DNA of 64,000 nt. It comes from Chimonanthus salicifolius (Eukaryota > Streptophyta > Magnoliopsida > Laurales > Calycanthaceae). A model generated the notes under the pieces. That model was given only the letters and a program-made list of their open reading frames with translations, had not been told where the DNA came from and ran no database searches. This document shows positions 1 to 12,237 of this stretch, piece after piece. Location: assembly GCA_013350335.1 (NCBI GenBank), contig CM023540.1, positions 48,219,222-48,283,221 on the forward strand, given 5' to 3'. Position 1 is the stretch's first letter. Every line of letters begins with the position of its first letter. The position numbers were made by a program, and so were the translations under genes.

Positions 1-289
1 GTTTGATTATAATTTTTTCTTTATTCTTCATAAGACGAATATTTTTGTTATTTTACATAATAGATTGTATTGACTAATGTTCAAGGGAGGTTTTTGAGAT
101 TTCTCAAGAGATTTTTTAATATTTGTAAAACATAGTGTGTTTTTCAAAATTGAGAGAAAATATAATGTTCTTATAGGAATTCCCCCCTTTTATCTTTTAA
201 TGATGCATACCAAGCATGAGCTTAACTCAGATTCAATTAAAGCAGTGTAATATATATGTAAGATACTTATTGTATAATATAAATACAAT
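1..289. other. AT-rich non-coding DNA
   Basis: No gene, tRNA or terminal repeat is seen here. The stretch is simple AT-rich intergenic sequence leading into the microsatellite. Confidence 0.5.
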
Positions 290-596
290 TATACATATAT
301 ACATATATATACATATATACATATATACATATATACATATATACATATATATACATATATACATATATACATATATATACATATATATATATATACATAT
401 ATATACATATATATACATATATATACATATATACATATACACATATATACATATATACATATATACATATACACATATATATACATATATACATATATAC
501 ATATACACATATATATACATATATACATATATACATATACACATATATATACATATATACATATATACATATACACATATATATACATATATAGAT
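290..596. repeat. TATACA/TACA microsatellite
   Basis: About 300 bp made almost entirely of TATACATA-type units, with interspersed TACACATA variants that recur in blocks of roughly 60 bp in the second half. The array is stop-free for long stretches in several frames on both strands, which creates apparent Tyr/Ile/His/Met/Cys/Val ORFs. These are composition artefacts, not genes. Confidence 0.95.
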
Positions 597-676
597 ATAA
601 CTTGTTTATAAATGACTTCAGCTTGAGCTTATGCTTAACCAAATGAAGCCATTTAGGCCGAATTTGAAATTAGGTT

Positions 677-1257
677 TGTAACGACCCATCCTTCTAGCAC
701 GATATTGTCCGCTCTTGGCCTCATACACGGCCCACATGGCTTTGCATTGGCGAACTAACCCAAAGTTGCTCCAAAAAAGGCTTCATGCTAGAAAGAGGAG
801 TGTCCAAGCTTATATGCCAGTCTTCTTCTCCCTACCTGGGCGGTATGGGACTTGAAATCTCGCCCCCAACGAATTTCTCTCTCCCATCAATGCCCCTCAT
901 AATCCTAGGGTATTACAATCCCCACCCCCCTCCCCCCTCCTTCCTCCTTCAAACAAAAGCCATCCCCAGCTCTGTCCACACCAAAGGCAGAGAGTTGAAC
1001 TAATCTCTGATACCATTTGTAATGACCCGTCCTTCTAGCACAATATTGTCCGCTATGGGCCTTACACACGGCATGCACGACTTTGCATTGGCGAGCCAAT
1101 CCAAGGTTGCTCCCAAAAGGCGTAATGCTAGAAGGAGGAGTGTCTAAGCTTATATACCAGCATTGTCCTCCCTTCCTAGGCATTATGGGACTTGATATCT
1201 CGTCCCTGGGAAAATTCTCTCTCCCATCAACGCCTCTCATAAACTTGGGGTATTACA
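677..1257 (-). mobile_element. TRIM-type mini LTR retrotransposon
   Basis: Two similar direct repeats of 241 bp (677-917) and 240 bp (1018-1257) flank only 100 bp. Each starts TGTAA and ends with a TATTACA terminus. Read on the minus strand, the right repeat is the 5' LTR. It is followed immediately by TGGTATCAGAG (about 1006-1016), the primer-binding site for initiator Met-tRNA, then by a G-rich polypurine tract (plus-strand C run, 920-945) before the other LTR. Flanks are AGGTT and TGGTT, an imperfect 5-bp TSD. There is no coding capacity, so it must be mobilised in trans. LTR length and total size fit TRIM/SMART elements. No 5S rRNA-like block (as in Cassandra) and no hammerhead core (as in retrozymes) was seen. 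Confidence 0.85.
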
Positions 1258-1262
1258 TGGTT

Positions 1263-1998
1263 GTTTATACACGAGTCAACCTCACTCAAATTTAATTAAG
1301 CCAACTTTAGTTGGTTATTGAGTCAATTTTGCTTCTTTACAACCATATCTACCATATATTTGATGTCATTTGACATTCATTTGTATGATAAACAACCCAT
1401 GAGAAACAACTCATGCACAAAAAAATTATTTACGGGCTTAAATTTGGTTATTATCATTTAACGGTAAAAATCTAGTAAATTCTTTTGCCTTTAAACTTAA
1501 GGCTATCTTCCACCATTTTTTGCTCTTTGAAATTTTACAAACTGTCTCTCATTCCCTTCTTCTCAAACTCTCATTCAAAATTTTCCATGAACATGTACTT
1601 TTTTAAAAAAAATCGAATTTCATTATTATGAAATATATGCTTTATGTTTATTGTAATAGTGTCATTTTTTCTTAATGTTTATTTAATGTAAAAAATGGTA
1701 GTGCTGTGATAAAATTTGATTTTTCATTATTGTTTTACAAGTATTTGAAATTACTGATTTCGTATGATTCCAAAAAATATTTCAATATCTTAATGATCAT
1801 GTCCTAATGATACAATTACATATTCTTGAACTTTAGAATTTTCTACATTTTCTTTATAATTTTCAGATTTTTTTACAAAATAAAAAAATCAGAGGAGAAA
1901 AAATGCGTAGTAGCCGCTACGCTTCAGTAAATAAATTTTTTACCCCAGAATCAAACATATCCAAACTCTCAAGTATCCTAATGAATCTACTGAGTATA
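1263..1998. other. AT-rich intergenic DNA
   Basis: No convincing ORF, splice structure, terminal repeat or RNA gene was found. The sequence is rich in poly-A and poly-T runs. Confidence 0.5.
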
Positions 1999-2055
1999 GA
2001 CAGGGCCGGCCCTGAGCATAGGTGGCGTAGGCCGTCGCCTAGGGTCCCAGACAAA
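1999..2055. repeat. hAT-like terminal fragment
   Basis: Begins with the palindromic motif CAGGGCCGGCCCTG, followed by a GC-rich segment unlike its AT-rich surroundings. The motif resembles the terminal inverted repeat of plant hAT elements and matches the class of terminus seen on the MITE at 15243-15361. No partner terminus was located, so this is probably a broken end. Confidence 0.5.
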
Positions 2056-2940
2056 AAGTAAAAACGTGATCTGGACGACAACACTTTCACCATAGAAATA
2101 CATGACAATTCAATAGATATTGTGGACAATATCTTAACTATTTATTTTGAAGGAATTGACTTGGACATCTACGCTTTTCTTGAAATTTACTCTCAACATA
2201 TAAAGATTACTTCTCTTAATTTTACGTGGTGTGTATATTTTAAAAAACCTGAATACTTTAGGGAATACTTTGAAAAACAATTAAAATAAGTATAATAAAA
2301 TGAAATTAACAAGTATGGGATAAATTACTGTGTGTTGAATGTTGATGCAGTGTGATGGTGGTGGGCCCTGATGAATGAGGACCACAACTAATTAGGCAAG
2401 AGCATTCGATGCATTTTCCCCTTCAGCCTGACAATGCCTGTCTACCGATAGCTGTCTTTTTGTGGAAAGTGAGCCGAGCCGGAGGACAAGAATAAAAGAA
2501 AGAGTGGGCATAATTAGAAATTCACTAAGGAGGGGTGCAACGTGGTTAAACTTGGGGGTGCACAAATCACTTCCCTAAAATATTTCATCAGTTTTTTCTA
2601 TCATAAAAAACTTCCGTGCTCAAATCAAAATCTTTATTATTGTTCTCTTTTGCAAGACAATTAACAACCATTATTGTATCACACAACCATTATTGCACCG
2701 CTATTATCACTTAGCCATGTAATTACCATTGTCATTATCCATTCTATTAATGGAAACTCTTTTCCGATTGACTTTCCATATTTTTATTTTTAATTATAGT
2801 CACTTTTTCTAACCACGGGATTTTATATTGCTAACTGATTGATTCTTTCATCTTTAAAATGTATATAATTTTTAATATTCGATGATTAATGACAAAGACA
2901 TCAAGTCACTTTCTTCAATATTCTTCATATTCTATTAAAT
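2056..2940. other. Intergenic DNA without recognised features
   Basis: Mostly AT-rich. A slightly more balanced stretch at 2330-2560 holds no long ORF. Nothing else could be supported. Confidence 0.45.
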
Positions 2941-3149
2941 TCTACTGTTAGGCCTCGACCTGGGAAGCGGGGCCTGTAACACGACTAATTTAAAAAAAAA
3001 AAAAAATCCAAGATAACAAGTCCATGAGTTTTCGACTCAAAACACGGTCAAAGGAAAGGCCTCACAAGTTTATATGGATTACAGAAGAGATCTAAAAGCA
3101 TAGGATATCAGAAATCAATTTAAAAACCAATACGAACAAAATTTTGCCT

Positions 3150-3262
3150 GAGTGATCGATCGCCTGAGCGACAGATCGCTCAGAGCACAAGTCTGAAAAC
3201 TGACTACTCTCTAGTCTAATCGCCACCAGCCATGAGCGATCGATCAGAGGAGCGATCGGTCG
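3150..3262. repeat. GATCG/GAGCGA palindromic cluster inside LTR
   Basis: Several overlapping copies of GATCGATCG, GAGCGA and their complements occur within about 110 bp, giving strong local self-complementarity in what would be transcribed LTR sequence. A related cluster of GTCGACTAATTG-type words sits at 3440-3490. No function is known. Confidence 0.55.
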
Positions 3263-5167
3263 TCTCTGACAATAAAATTGCTATAATGTCAGGTTATGCA
3301 CGTTTTGATTTTTCACCAGCTTCGACACTCAAAATGTCCAATACACATCTGAACTCCAAATTTCTTATACCACTACAAAGGTATGGAGATTTGAGAATTG
3401 TGCATATGAGTTTCAAACCAACACAAATAACAAAATCACTATGTCGGCCAATCGGTTGATGCAATTAGTCAACTGATGGTCGACTAATTGATCTGGGTTT
3501 GCTTAGTTCAATTCTAATTTCACTTTACATTCACACACCTTACACATTGAGTTCATTTAATCCACCAAAAATATAAATCTACAATGCAAGGGTGAGACAC
3601 AATGAACTCTTGATCGAGCTGAGGCACAATGCTCTTAGTTGCGTACATACCACATAGTGGATTAGATTAGCCGTACCTCAGTAATTCTTTGATATACCGA
3701 GATATCCACCAATTTTCAAAATAGAAAAATATACAAAATTTTAACACATACTTAGAATATAATGGCATACCTTACCATTTGTTTCTTCCACACACACACC
3801 CATGTGTACTCTCACACATGTATATATAACTCATACATGCATATGTAAACTCACACATGCATTTTCGCCTTCTTCTCATGCATTTATAATATCAATAACA
3901 CAATGCATGTTTAACAAAATGATTAACAAATAATCCATATTTACCATTTGTTCTATTCTTTCCATTTACAAGGTTTCAACTAACCTTATGATACACTGGG
4001 GTATCCCACTCAACCCCATTGAGGTATCCCACTCAACCTCAACTATACAGGTCCAGGGTAACCCACTCAAACATGTCAAGGAATCCCACTCATCCTCGAA
4101 TGCAGTAAGTCAAAGCAGACAGAATGCAACATCTTGCAAGAGCTCGACTGAACGTACAAGTGTGTGCTTATACATTAACATGTATATTAACAATCAACTA
4201 TTCATAAACATGGAAACAGTATAAATCACCATTCACATATATTTTCTCCATATACCCTTTCCACAAGGGTTTAACAATGGAGTTCCACTTACCGTCCATT
4301 GTTTTCAATCCAGGTTTAACAACCTAGAGTATTTTCATCTCATCACCTGCACAAACTTATTATCACAGGAATAATCACATACATACATACATAACTCTAT
4401 GCATGATCAAATATCACACCCACCACATGCACTTAGACTATGGTATGAACCATTTGCATGTTCTAATATAACACATACCATATGCACCACTGATCCTAGC
4501 AGAACGCTATGTATGATCAAAGCCACTTTTATCACATATTCATATAACCAATGCTTGAAGCACATGCATGAACTAGTATAACACATATTTTATGCACCAC
4601 TAACCATAACATGCACACATCCTAACAGGATTTACATGTTCATGTTCATAATCACAACATCATTGGACTTTTGACACTACTGTCCATGTGGATTTTGGGT
4701 AAGTCCGTATGCCACACTTTTCTCCATATATCCCTTTCATCATAGTTACACAGGGAAGATTCACTTATCATCCACTAGTATCGGTAACACTCGAGTTAAA
4801 CAACTCAAAGAAAACACCTCATCAAATTATCAAGATTTCAGGTCCTGTCCCGATATCTTGGACAACAAAGAACAGCCCGAGTTTGAGATTTTGTCTGTTC
4901 TCGGTTTGCATTCATAACCACTATGTAAATAAATCACAGTTGAGTCTCCTCACCTTCTCCAGTCCGACTTCTTCACCAGAGGTTTTGAACATCAAAATCT
5001 GCTGAGAATCAACTCCTGTTGAAAACCATGAAAACTTCCATAACCGCCTCTACTGGTCGATGGAAACAGAGGAAGAACAAGGAAAGAGAGGGAACAAATG
5101 GGAGAGAGAGTAGCCCCTTTCTTCTTCTTTTTCCTCCACTCTCAACCTCAACTCCTCTCCTTCTCTC

Positions 5168-5988
5168 TGTTGGATATGTGGCTTGAATTTAACCTCTATA
5201 CTTAGCAACTGCTAAAGGGTACATACGGTGGTTTCATTAAAATAAGTTACCTTAATCGGCTGGGTTTCCTAGTTGCCAGGAGGTCTCCAAGTCCAACCGG
5301 GCCTGATATCCAGTCTGCACAGCACAATATACATCGAGACATCAGCAAGGGTTATGCGGCAACTTCTATTTGCACCTTTGGTAATTGCTATGTATAAATA
5401 TGGCACTAACTGATAACATCTCTATAAATACATGCATCGTGTATGTGTCTAGGGTTGTGCTTGTTGTGAGAAGGGATACACAACATTGAAGGAGAAGTTT
5501 TTCACGGCAGAAAGGTGTGAGTGTAGAGACTCAACCTTAGAGGGCTGTAACAAATACAGCAGCGAGAAATCCCTATCAGCTTGGGCAAACATAGAGGTTT
5601 CTCTGTTCTTCCTAATCCAATAAGGAACAATAAACGGGCTTTGCTATATACCTATACACGTCGTTGGTAATAGAAGACACAACAACTAGCGAACAGAGAG
5701 AGAGCTTCAAAGGAGTGGCATTTTTCTGCAGCAGCAGTTTTTCATAAGAAGGTTGGGTCCTTCTAAGAAGACAATACATAGAAGAAATGAATTCTTTATT
5801 GGTTTGAGTTTGGGTTTCAAGCTAATTAATTCTCTCTTTTATTTGTGATTCTATATTTCTCTCTTAATAAAATCATTATACGTTTCATTGACGTAGGCCG
5901 GGTGGAGCCGAACCACGTAAACCTCTAGTGTTTGCTTGTGCTTATTTTCCTGTTCGATTTCTTGTTTATTCCTCTGTAAGCGCTAACA
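5168..5988 (+). repeat. 5' LTR of copia element 1
   Basis: 821 bp, from TGTTGGATATG to GCGCTAACA. Its U5-like end carries the block GACGTAGGCC...GAACCACGTAAA, which is shared with the LTRs of element 2. It is about 24 bp shorter than the 3' copy, mainly because a segment around 5270 is missing. Confidence 0.92.
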
Positions 5989-6066
5989 AGTGGTGTAAGT
6001 AGTTTTGGTTGGAGACCAGAGACTCGTGGGTGAACGGGATACAACACAGTAAGAGGCTTCAGGCTG

Positions 6067-6970
6067 TTGGAGGTGATGGAGATCAACACCGCTCGAATGA
6101 TTAGCCTCAATGAAGCAAATTACTTATTGTGGAAGACAAAGATGGAAAATCTTCTGTATTATAGAGATCTCTACAAACCGATCGCTGGAAAACCGAAGGT
6201 GCCAGCGGCGGAGTCTTCCGATGACAAGGGGAAGACAAAACTGAAGGTCAAGATGTTTGATAATGAATGGAACGATCTTGATCGGAAGTGCCTCGATTTT
6301 ATTCGACAGTGGATGGAAGACAGTGTGTTTCATCTGGTGTCCACTGAGATGACGGCGCAATCTCTCTGAAAGAAATTTGAGGGATTATATGTAAGAAAGA
6401 CTACGGGCAACAAGGCGTTTCTAATCAGAAAGTTGGTGAATCTGAAGTACAATGAAAGTAATTCGATTGCGGAGCATCTTAATGAGATGCAGAGTATAGT
6501 CAATCAACTCTTAGCCTTGAATATGGTAGTTGATGGTGAGTTGAAGACCCTACTACTTCTCAGATCCATACCTGACAGTTGGGAGACCTTGGTAGTGTCC
6601 CCTAGTAATTCAGCGCCAGAGGGCATTGTCACTATGACATATGTGACAAGCAATTTGCTGAACGAGGAACAAGAAGAACGTCTTTGGTGGATTCTTCTCA
6701 GACACAGTCTCATACACAGGCTCTCTTTACAGAGAACAGAGGGAGAAACAATAGCAGAAAACTTCAAGACCATGGCAAGCTCAGAGGGTCAAAGTCAAAA
6801 TCCAGAGGGACAGGTGGAGGAAAGCTTAGATGTTTCTACTGTGAGAAAGAGAGGCATAAAATGATGGATGGCAACAAAAAGAAGCGTGATCTGGAAGCCA
6901 GATGGCAAAATTCAGATCAATCAAATGCCGTACAAAGTGGCACAGACAATGATGTAGGTGTTGTCGTGTG
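6067..6970 (+). pseudogene. Copia gag polyprotein, decayed
   Basis: Translation from about 6067 matches the N-terminal gag region of copia elements (DUF4219/UBN2 class): an N-terminal YLLWKTKMENLL helix, then a segment containing IRQWMEDSVFHLV, then LVNLKYNESNSIAEHLNEMQ. An in-frame TGA at 6367-6369 cuts it, and a further frame change near 6684 is needed to reach the zinc knuckle. The knuckle (CFYCEKERH) lacks its last cysteine (Gly instead), so nucleic-acid binding is probably lost. The reading frame ends where the solo LTR has inserted at 6974. Confidence 0.85.
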
Positions 6971-7999
6971 CACTGTAATGACCCATCCCGCTACGGGCAC
7001 GTTAAAACTGATACAAACTCCTAAAAACAATCCAATACAATTTCGGATACTTTTTTTTTTAAAAAAAAAATGGGAGGCACCGCTCCCGCAACTCACACTA
7101 ACCATAGCAATCCACCAATAAACTAAAAACCGTAAGCATTAATCAAGATTACAAATTATAGCCTCTTCCCATTATTACATTCATCCAACTTAATGAAATG
7201 TGCACATATCTCAAATACATTAGCCAGTCTCCAATTACAAAATAAAACCATGACAAGTACAAAGCTGCAGCTCTACGCCCAATGTCCGATTGAGGGTCCC
7301 GTCGACCCTTCCACTATGGAGTACCTATGAGGCAAGGGGTGAGCTCTACATGCCCAATGAGGGTAACACACGCATCAAATGTCACCCAGTAGACACTATA
7401 TATATGGTCATATGAACACATCAATGTCTATGATGTCTACATGCATGACTATGCAAGCGGGTGCCCTACCCCTAACACACGGGCCCATATCAGTCGGGCC
7501 TCCAGTACATCCTCTAACCAACTCAGTACAACTCTATGGCAACTCCCTCATGTGCCCATCCGCTGTGGTCCACCCACCCTCGGGTATACAGACTGATCTC
7601 CAACCAGATCAAGATCCATACTCCTCGACCCGACCTATGACTCTCTCACGACAACCAGCATACATACCACGACCAACCCAAGAGTCAGACTCACTAGAGT
7701 CCCAAACCGACTACCACGCGGGAGTAACCACCTCACCAGTCCTCAACAGACTACCAACCAGACTCGTCTATGGTCTACTCAATCAAGTACCAGAGTCTCG
7801 ATAGTCAACCCTATAACCTTGGACCCCATCTGTTGGTCTCCACACGACTGGTGTATCCAAGTCTCACAAAATTCTATAGGTCTTTTACCGAGTGAGTTGG
7901 CCAAACTCACTCGTTAGGCACCCATAAATTCCTGGTGAGTTAACACCCACAACACGTCTCAACAATGAACCACAAAGTCATAACTGCGGGTAAACACAC

Positions 8000-8272
8000 T
8001 ACCACATCACACCACAGGCTGTCCCCACCATACAGGTGTCCTAGCCTAGAATATCATACCTCAGACTGTACCCACCCTGCAGGTGTCATAGCCTAGACTA
8101 CCATACCTCAGACTTTACCCACCCTTCAGGTGTCATAACCTGGAATATCTCATCAGGTCACATCGCAGGTTGTCCCCACCCTACAAGTGTCCTAGTCTAG
8201 AATACCTCATCACATCACGTTGCAAGCTGTCTCCACCCTATAGGTGTCCTAACCTGGAATATCTCATCGCAC
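8000..8272. repeat. Tandem array A in solo LTR
   Basis: About five degenerate units of roughly 47-57 bp, each with the core CCACCCTACAGGTGTCCTAG followed by a CTAGAATAT- or CCTGGAATAT-like segment. Such arrays are common in large gypsy LTRs. Confidence 0.8.
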
Positions 8273-8630
8273 CATCCCTCGACCAATGAGCGGGCGAACA
8301 CATCCTCAGCCTACTCAGTCATCCGAGGAATCACAAGTCATACTAGCGGGAGTTGTCCCTCAACACATTATCCCTCGACCAATGACCGGGCGAGTACCTC
8401 TTCAGCCTACTTGGTCATTCAGGGATCACAAGTCATACTAGCGGGAGCTGTCCCTCACCGCATCATCCCTCGACCGAGGACCAAGCGAGTACCTCCTTAG
8501 CCTATTCGGTCATTCAGGGATCACAAGTCCTATTAGCGGGAGCTGTCCCTCACCACATCATCCCTCTACCAATGACCAGACGAGCACCTCCTCAGCCTAC
8601 TCGGTCATTCGGGGATGCCTCGTCCATCCT
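8272..8630. repeat. Tandem array B in solo LTR
   Basis: About 3.8 units with a period of about 94 bp. Each unit has ATCCCTCGACCAATGA, GCCTACTCGGTCATTC and CTAGCGGGAGCTGTCCCTCA. The array directly abuts array A but has unrelated units. Confidence 0.82.
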
Positions 8631-9616
8631 GCACTCGGGTACCGTGACGGTAAGGGCTTCCAAGACTAGCCTAAGTGAACCAACATTCAACCCGATGGTC
8701 TCTCTCTAGGGCTAACATAACTACCTCCCAATTAGTCCTTAACTGGGACTCCCAGGTACATTGTTCTCTAAATCAGATTACACCTTTCTCATAGATGTGT
8801 CTGAGAACCACAAGACAGACCAACCATTTGATCCATACAAGGGGGTACAACTACCCACTTCCAATCACAAGGGAGTCCGCATCCCAATCTCGCGTCCACT
8901 GCGCAGTCCCATATAATATCTCCACCCTAACCACCAGACAAACTAGGGGGAGTCTCTAGATCCCGAGGTGGCCTAGTAGATATGCCCCACGGGCATCTCA
9001 CATACGTTAGTTATATGTATGCACAATTACCTCTACGCCTACACATTAATAACACAGTTCATCACATGACAATCATGTATATACATCACTATTTATCACG
9101 ACTGACATGTTAACATCCAAACATGTTATAAAGTCTAGCAGTTCAAACTAACTATCACATAATCATATAGCATATTATCAACACAACATATCACACCATA
9201 ATCAGGCATATATCACCACATATCACATGTTCGCATGGTGGCATCTTAACATAGTATCAATAAATATAAACTTTAATCATGTCACCACACAACCAATCAA
9301 TCGTAACATCAGATAATCAACTTGTATATGCCTCTGCAGGCATCGGATACAAATACACCTGAATGGGGGCCCGCCACATAATGGTATCAACAGTTCCCTT
9401 GCCGAGTAACTCCTAATACCGAGGACCCCTATTCGCCGTATTTCACCCGTACATTTGATAGAGAAGTAAGATGCATAGATGCATGCTAAAAGCAGTGATG
9501 AGTACCCTCACCTGTGTGTGTCCTTAAAATCTAATGCGATAAAACGAATCCGGGGGTTGAAGGGGCTCAATTTGCTGAAACAAGAATAGGAGGGTAAGAA
9601 ACTAGGATGAAATGGG

Positions 9617-10160
9617 TCAAACTAGGCCTGGAAGGCAATTGGGCCCGAGAACGGTTCGGGTCCGATCGGGCTTGGCTGGCCCGGATTTGGCGGGTTGGGC
9701 CGGATCTGGCGCGTTCGGCCGGGCTACCCTGGTCCAAAATCGAGACCCAAATGAGTCAACTCGCGGCTCTGAGTGACTCAGCCGGAGGGGAAGGGGAAAG
9801 AAGAGGGAAAGAGGGGAAGGTGAAAGAGATTCAGGGAAGAAAGAAGAAGAATCAGAGAGGGAAGAGGGAAAATACCTGGTTTCGGCCGAGGAGGGAAGAG
9901 ATCTGACTCGTCTGGGGCCGAAGAAGCTTGAACCAACGCCGAAGGAGGAGGTGAGGGAGGTCGGCAACCGATCCAGACGAGGGAGAAGAAAGATCGAGAG
10001 AGAAAAGAGAGAAGAGGAGAGGGATTGGGAGGGGAAAGAGAGAATCGAGAGGGAGAGAGATGTGGACGGCGGCGGCGGCGGCAGCGGAATTAGGATTAGG
10101 GTTTGATGGAAGAGGGACGAAGATGAAAAAGGGGGGCAAGAGGGGGTGAGCCGGCACTGT
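9617..10160 (-). promoter_or_regulatory. CT-rich leader of the solo LTR (minus strand)
   Basis: The plus strand is strongly purine-rich (AGAGGGAAAG type). The minus strand is therefore a long CT-rich tract with a short CCGCCG run, resembling a plant 5' leader. A 223-residue Ser/Pro/Leu-rich frame is open on the minus strand across it, but its content follows from the biased base composition, and I do not call it a gene. Confidence 0.45.
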
Positions 10161-10501
10161 AGCGAGCTGCTACACTGCCAAGCAGAAGAGGTGTAATAGT
10201 TTAGGGTTTTGGGGGAGGGGGTTCTTAACATAGGATTTTTTTTTTTAAAATAAAATCTTAAATTTTCCAAAAATAATTTAAAACTCATTAAAAAATCAAA
10301 CGTCGAACATCGGGGGAAGATAACGTGTGATTTTCAAACTTTTTACATGATAAAATATTCAATTATTCAAAAATACTAAAGTGCCCTTTGAGTCTTTGTA
10401 CTCAAAACCGAGCAAACTAGGACCCACCACGGGCCCACACTCACCCCACCGTTACCAATATCCTAAAACTCCGAAAAATCGGGTCGGGTCATTACATGCA
10501 C

Positions 10502-10790
10502 AATCACCACAGATATAGATAATCCAACTGATTAGTGGATTCTAGATTCTAGGTGTTCTTACAACATGTATCCACGCAGAGAGTCGTTTGACACATACAA
10601 ACTCGGTGGTGAGGGACATGTTTATGTGGGCAATGGTGCGAGTTACAAAACCATTGGCGTTGGGACAGTCAAAATCAGGATGTTCGATGGCATGGTAAGA
10701 ACGTTGGAGAACATGCGCCATCTTCATGAGTTAAAGAAAAATTTGATTTCTTTGGGAACACTGATGGGGTTCTTAGAGTGATTAAAGGAG
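10502..10790 (+). pseudogene. Copia protease remnant of element 1
   Basis: Resumes the polyprotein after the solo LTR. YPRRESFDTYKLGGEGHV, then VGNGASYKTIGVGTVKIRM, then a KKNLISLG segment align with the retropepsin region of element 2. The catalytic DSG triplet is destroyed (a stop and frame change near 10530-10560). Confidence 0.8.
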
Positions 10791-10924
10791 TCATGATTGT
10801 CATAAAAGGAAAAAAGGAAAACAACCTGTACACACTGGTGGGGAGTACAGTAATCTACCGGCAGAGGGATCCTGCTAGTTGGACAGCATGAAGGAGGAAG
10901 AGAATAAACAAAAAGTCAGGTGAC

Positions 10925-11134
10925 ATGTATGACTTTAAAAATAAAGTTTCTTTTGCAGGTTGTGATGGTCCGTCCGAGCTCCATGGTTCTAGCGAAGATG
11001 GAAAGGAGAAGGCGACGAAAAATCACATAAAGAAAAAGGCGGCGGGTTTGACACAATTGGTGGCGGGTCCAACAAAGCCGATAACGAGTGTCAAGTTCAA
11101 GCGAGGCTTGGGCTTGAGCAATTCTTCTAATTGA
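10925..11134 (+). pseudogene. C-terminal tail ORF of copia element 1
   Basis: A 69-codon frame rich in Lys and Gly, ending FKRGLGLSNSSN just upstream of the polypurine tract. Element 2 has the homologous tail ending SKQGLGLANSFN (26780-26983). Its position, where RNase H would end in a full copia element, suggests it is a retained 3' coding remnant. The shared Lys-rich segment is not a domain I recognise. Confidence 0.6.
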
Positions 11135-11324
11135 AGAAGGCAGTGGAGCATCCTTGAGTGTGGTGATTAGCGCATCTCACACATAGATGCTGATGGTGGA
11201 GCGAGACCAGGAGCGCCAGCGTGCACGAAGGTGCAAAGTTACAGATGCAGTAGAGATGGAAAGGTGGAGGTCAATTGTCACAGTTATCTCGGAGGATTGA
11301 TGGAATTCATGCCAAGGTGGAGAT

Positions 11325-12169
11325 TGTTGAATACGTGGCTTGAATTTAACCTCTATACTTGGCAACTGCTAAAGGGTACATACAGTGGTTTCATTAAAAT
11401 AAGTTACCTTAATCGGCTGGGTTTCCTAGTTGTATTAGGAAACTTCTATTTTAGCCAGGAGGTCTCCAAGTCCAACTGAGACTAATATCTAGACTGCAGG
11501 GCTGCAATATACGTCGAGACAGAAGCAAAGGTTATGCAGCAACTTCTATTTGCACCTTTGGTAATTGTTATGTATAAATATGGCACCGACTGATAACATC
11601 TCTATAAATACATGCATCGTGTATGTGTCTATGGGTGTGCTTGTTGTGAGAAGGGATACACAACACTTAAGGAGAGGTTTTTTAGGGCAGAAAGGTGTGA
11701 GTATAGAGACTCAACCTTAGAGGGCTGTAACAAATACAACGGCGAGAAATCCCTATCAGCTGGGCAAACATAGAGGTTTCTCTGTTCTTCCTAATCCAAT
11801 AAGGAACAACAAACAGGCTTTGCTGTATACCTATCCACAGCGTTGGTGATAAAAGACACAACAACCAGCGAACAGAGAGAGAGCTTCAAAGGAGTGGTCT
11901 TTTTCTGCAGGCAACAATTTTTCATAAGAAGGTCGGGTCCTTCTAAGAGAGACAATACAGAGAATGAAGGAATTCTTTATTGGTTTGAGTTTGTGTTTCA
12001 AGCTAATTAATTCTCTCTTGTATTGTGATTCTATATTTCGCTCTTAATAAAATCATTATATGCTTCGTGGACGTAGGCCGTGTGGGGCCGAACCACGTAA
12101 ATCTCTTGTATTCGTTTGTGCTTATTTTTCCCGTTCGATTTCTTGTTTATTCCGCTATAAGCGCTAACA
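11325..12169 (+). repeat. 3' LTR of copia element 1
   Basis: 845 bp, preceded by the polypurine tract AAGGTGGAGAT. Very similar to 5168-5988 apart from scattered substitutions and small indels. It ends GCGCTAACA before the TSD CTCTC. Confidence 0.92.
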
Positions 12170-12237
12170 CTCTCCTTCTTCTTCTTTTCTTCATATCCAA
12201 CCCTCTATTTATAGAAAATCAAGACTTCGGGCTCAAG

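Larger units (their letters stand above)
6974..10496 (-). mobile_element. Large solo LTR nested in copia element 1
   Basis: 3523 bp with perfect 11-bp inverted termini (TGTAATGACCC / GGGTCATTACA) and an exact TSD TGCAC at 6969-6973 and 10497-10501. No gag-pol is present, so it is read as a solo LTR left by LTR-LTR recombination of a large gypsy element. On the minus strand, a CT-rich leader (10140 down to 9790) begins about 350 bp from the LTR start, and a possible 5' splice donor lies just after it near 9875, as expected of an R-U5 region. It contains two tandem arrays (8000-8272 and 8272-8630). Confidence 0.82.
5168..12169 (+). mobile_element. Copia-type LTR element lacking integrase/RT (element 1)
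   Basis: LTRs at 5168-5988 and 11325-12169 both start TGTTG and end CTAACA. The exact 5-bp TSD CTCTC lies at 5163-5167 and 12170-12174. A degenerate initiator-Met PBS (TGGTGTAAGTAG) directly follows the left LTR, and a typical copia polypurine tract (AAGGTGGAGAT) ends at 11324. The interior codes for decayed gag (6067-6970) and a protease remnant (10502-10790), and it has no integrase, reverse transcriptase or RNase H. A 3.5-kb solo LTR (6974-10496) interrupts gag-pro. The same gag-pro-only layout is seen in element 2 at 24606-27948, so this belongs to a non-autonomous lineage comparable to TR-GAG elements. Confidence 0.93.

Noticed and set aside
216..642. Overlapping ORFs of 103-131 codons on both strands
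   Set aside because: They consist of Tyr/Ile/His/Val/Cys/Met cycles imposed by the TATACA microsatellite and carry no protein signal.
677..1257. Cassandra element or retrozyme
   Set aside because: No 5S rRNA A-box/C-box block and no conserved hammerhead core (CTGATGAG...GAAA) was found in the LTRs, so plain TRIM is the better call.
9617..10288. 223-codon minus-strand ORF, Ser/Pro/Leu/Phe-rich
   Set aside because: It lies wholly in the CT-rich leader of a solo LTR and follows from base composition. No domain is visible and it overlaps the expected promoter and leader.
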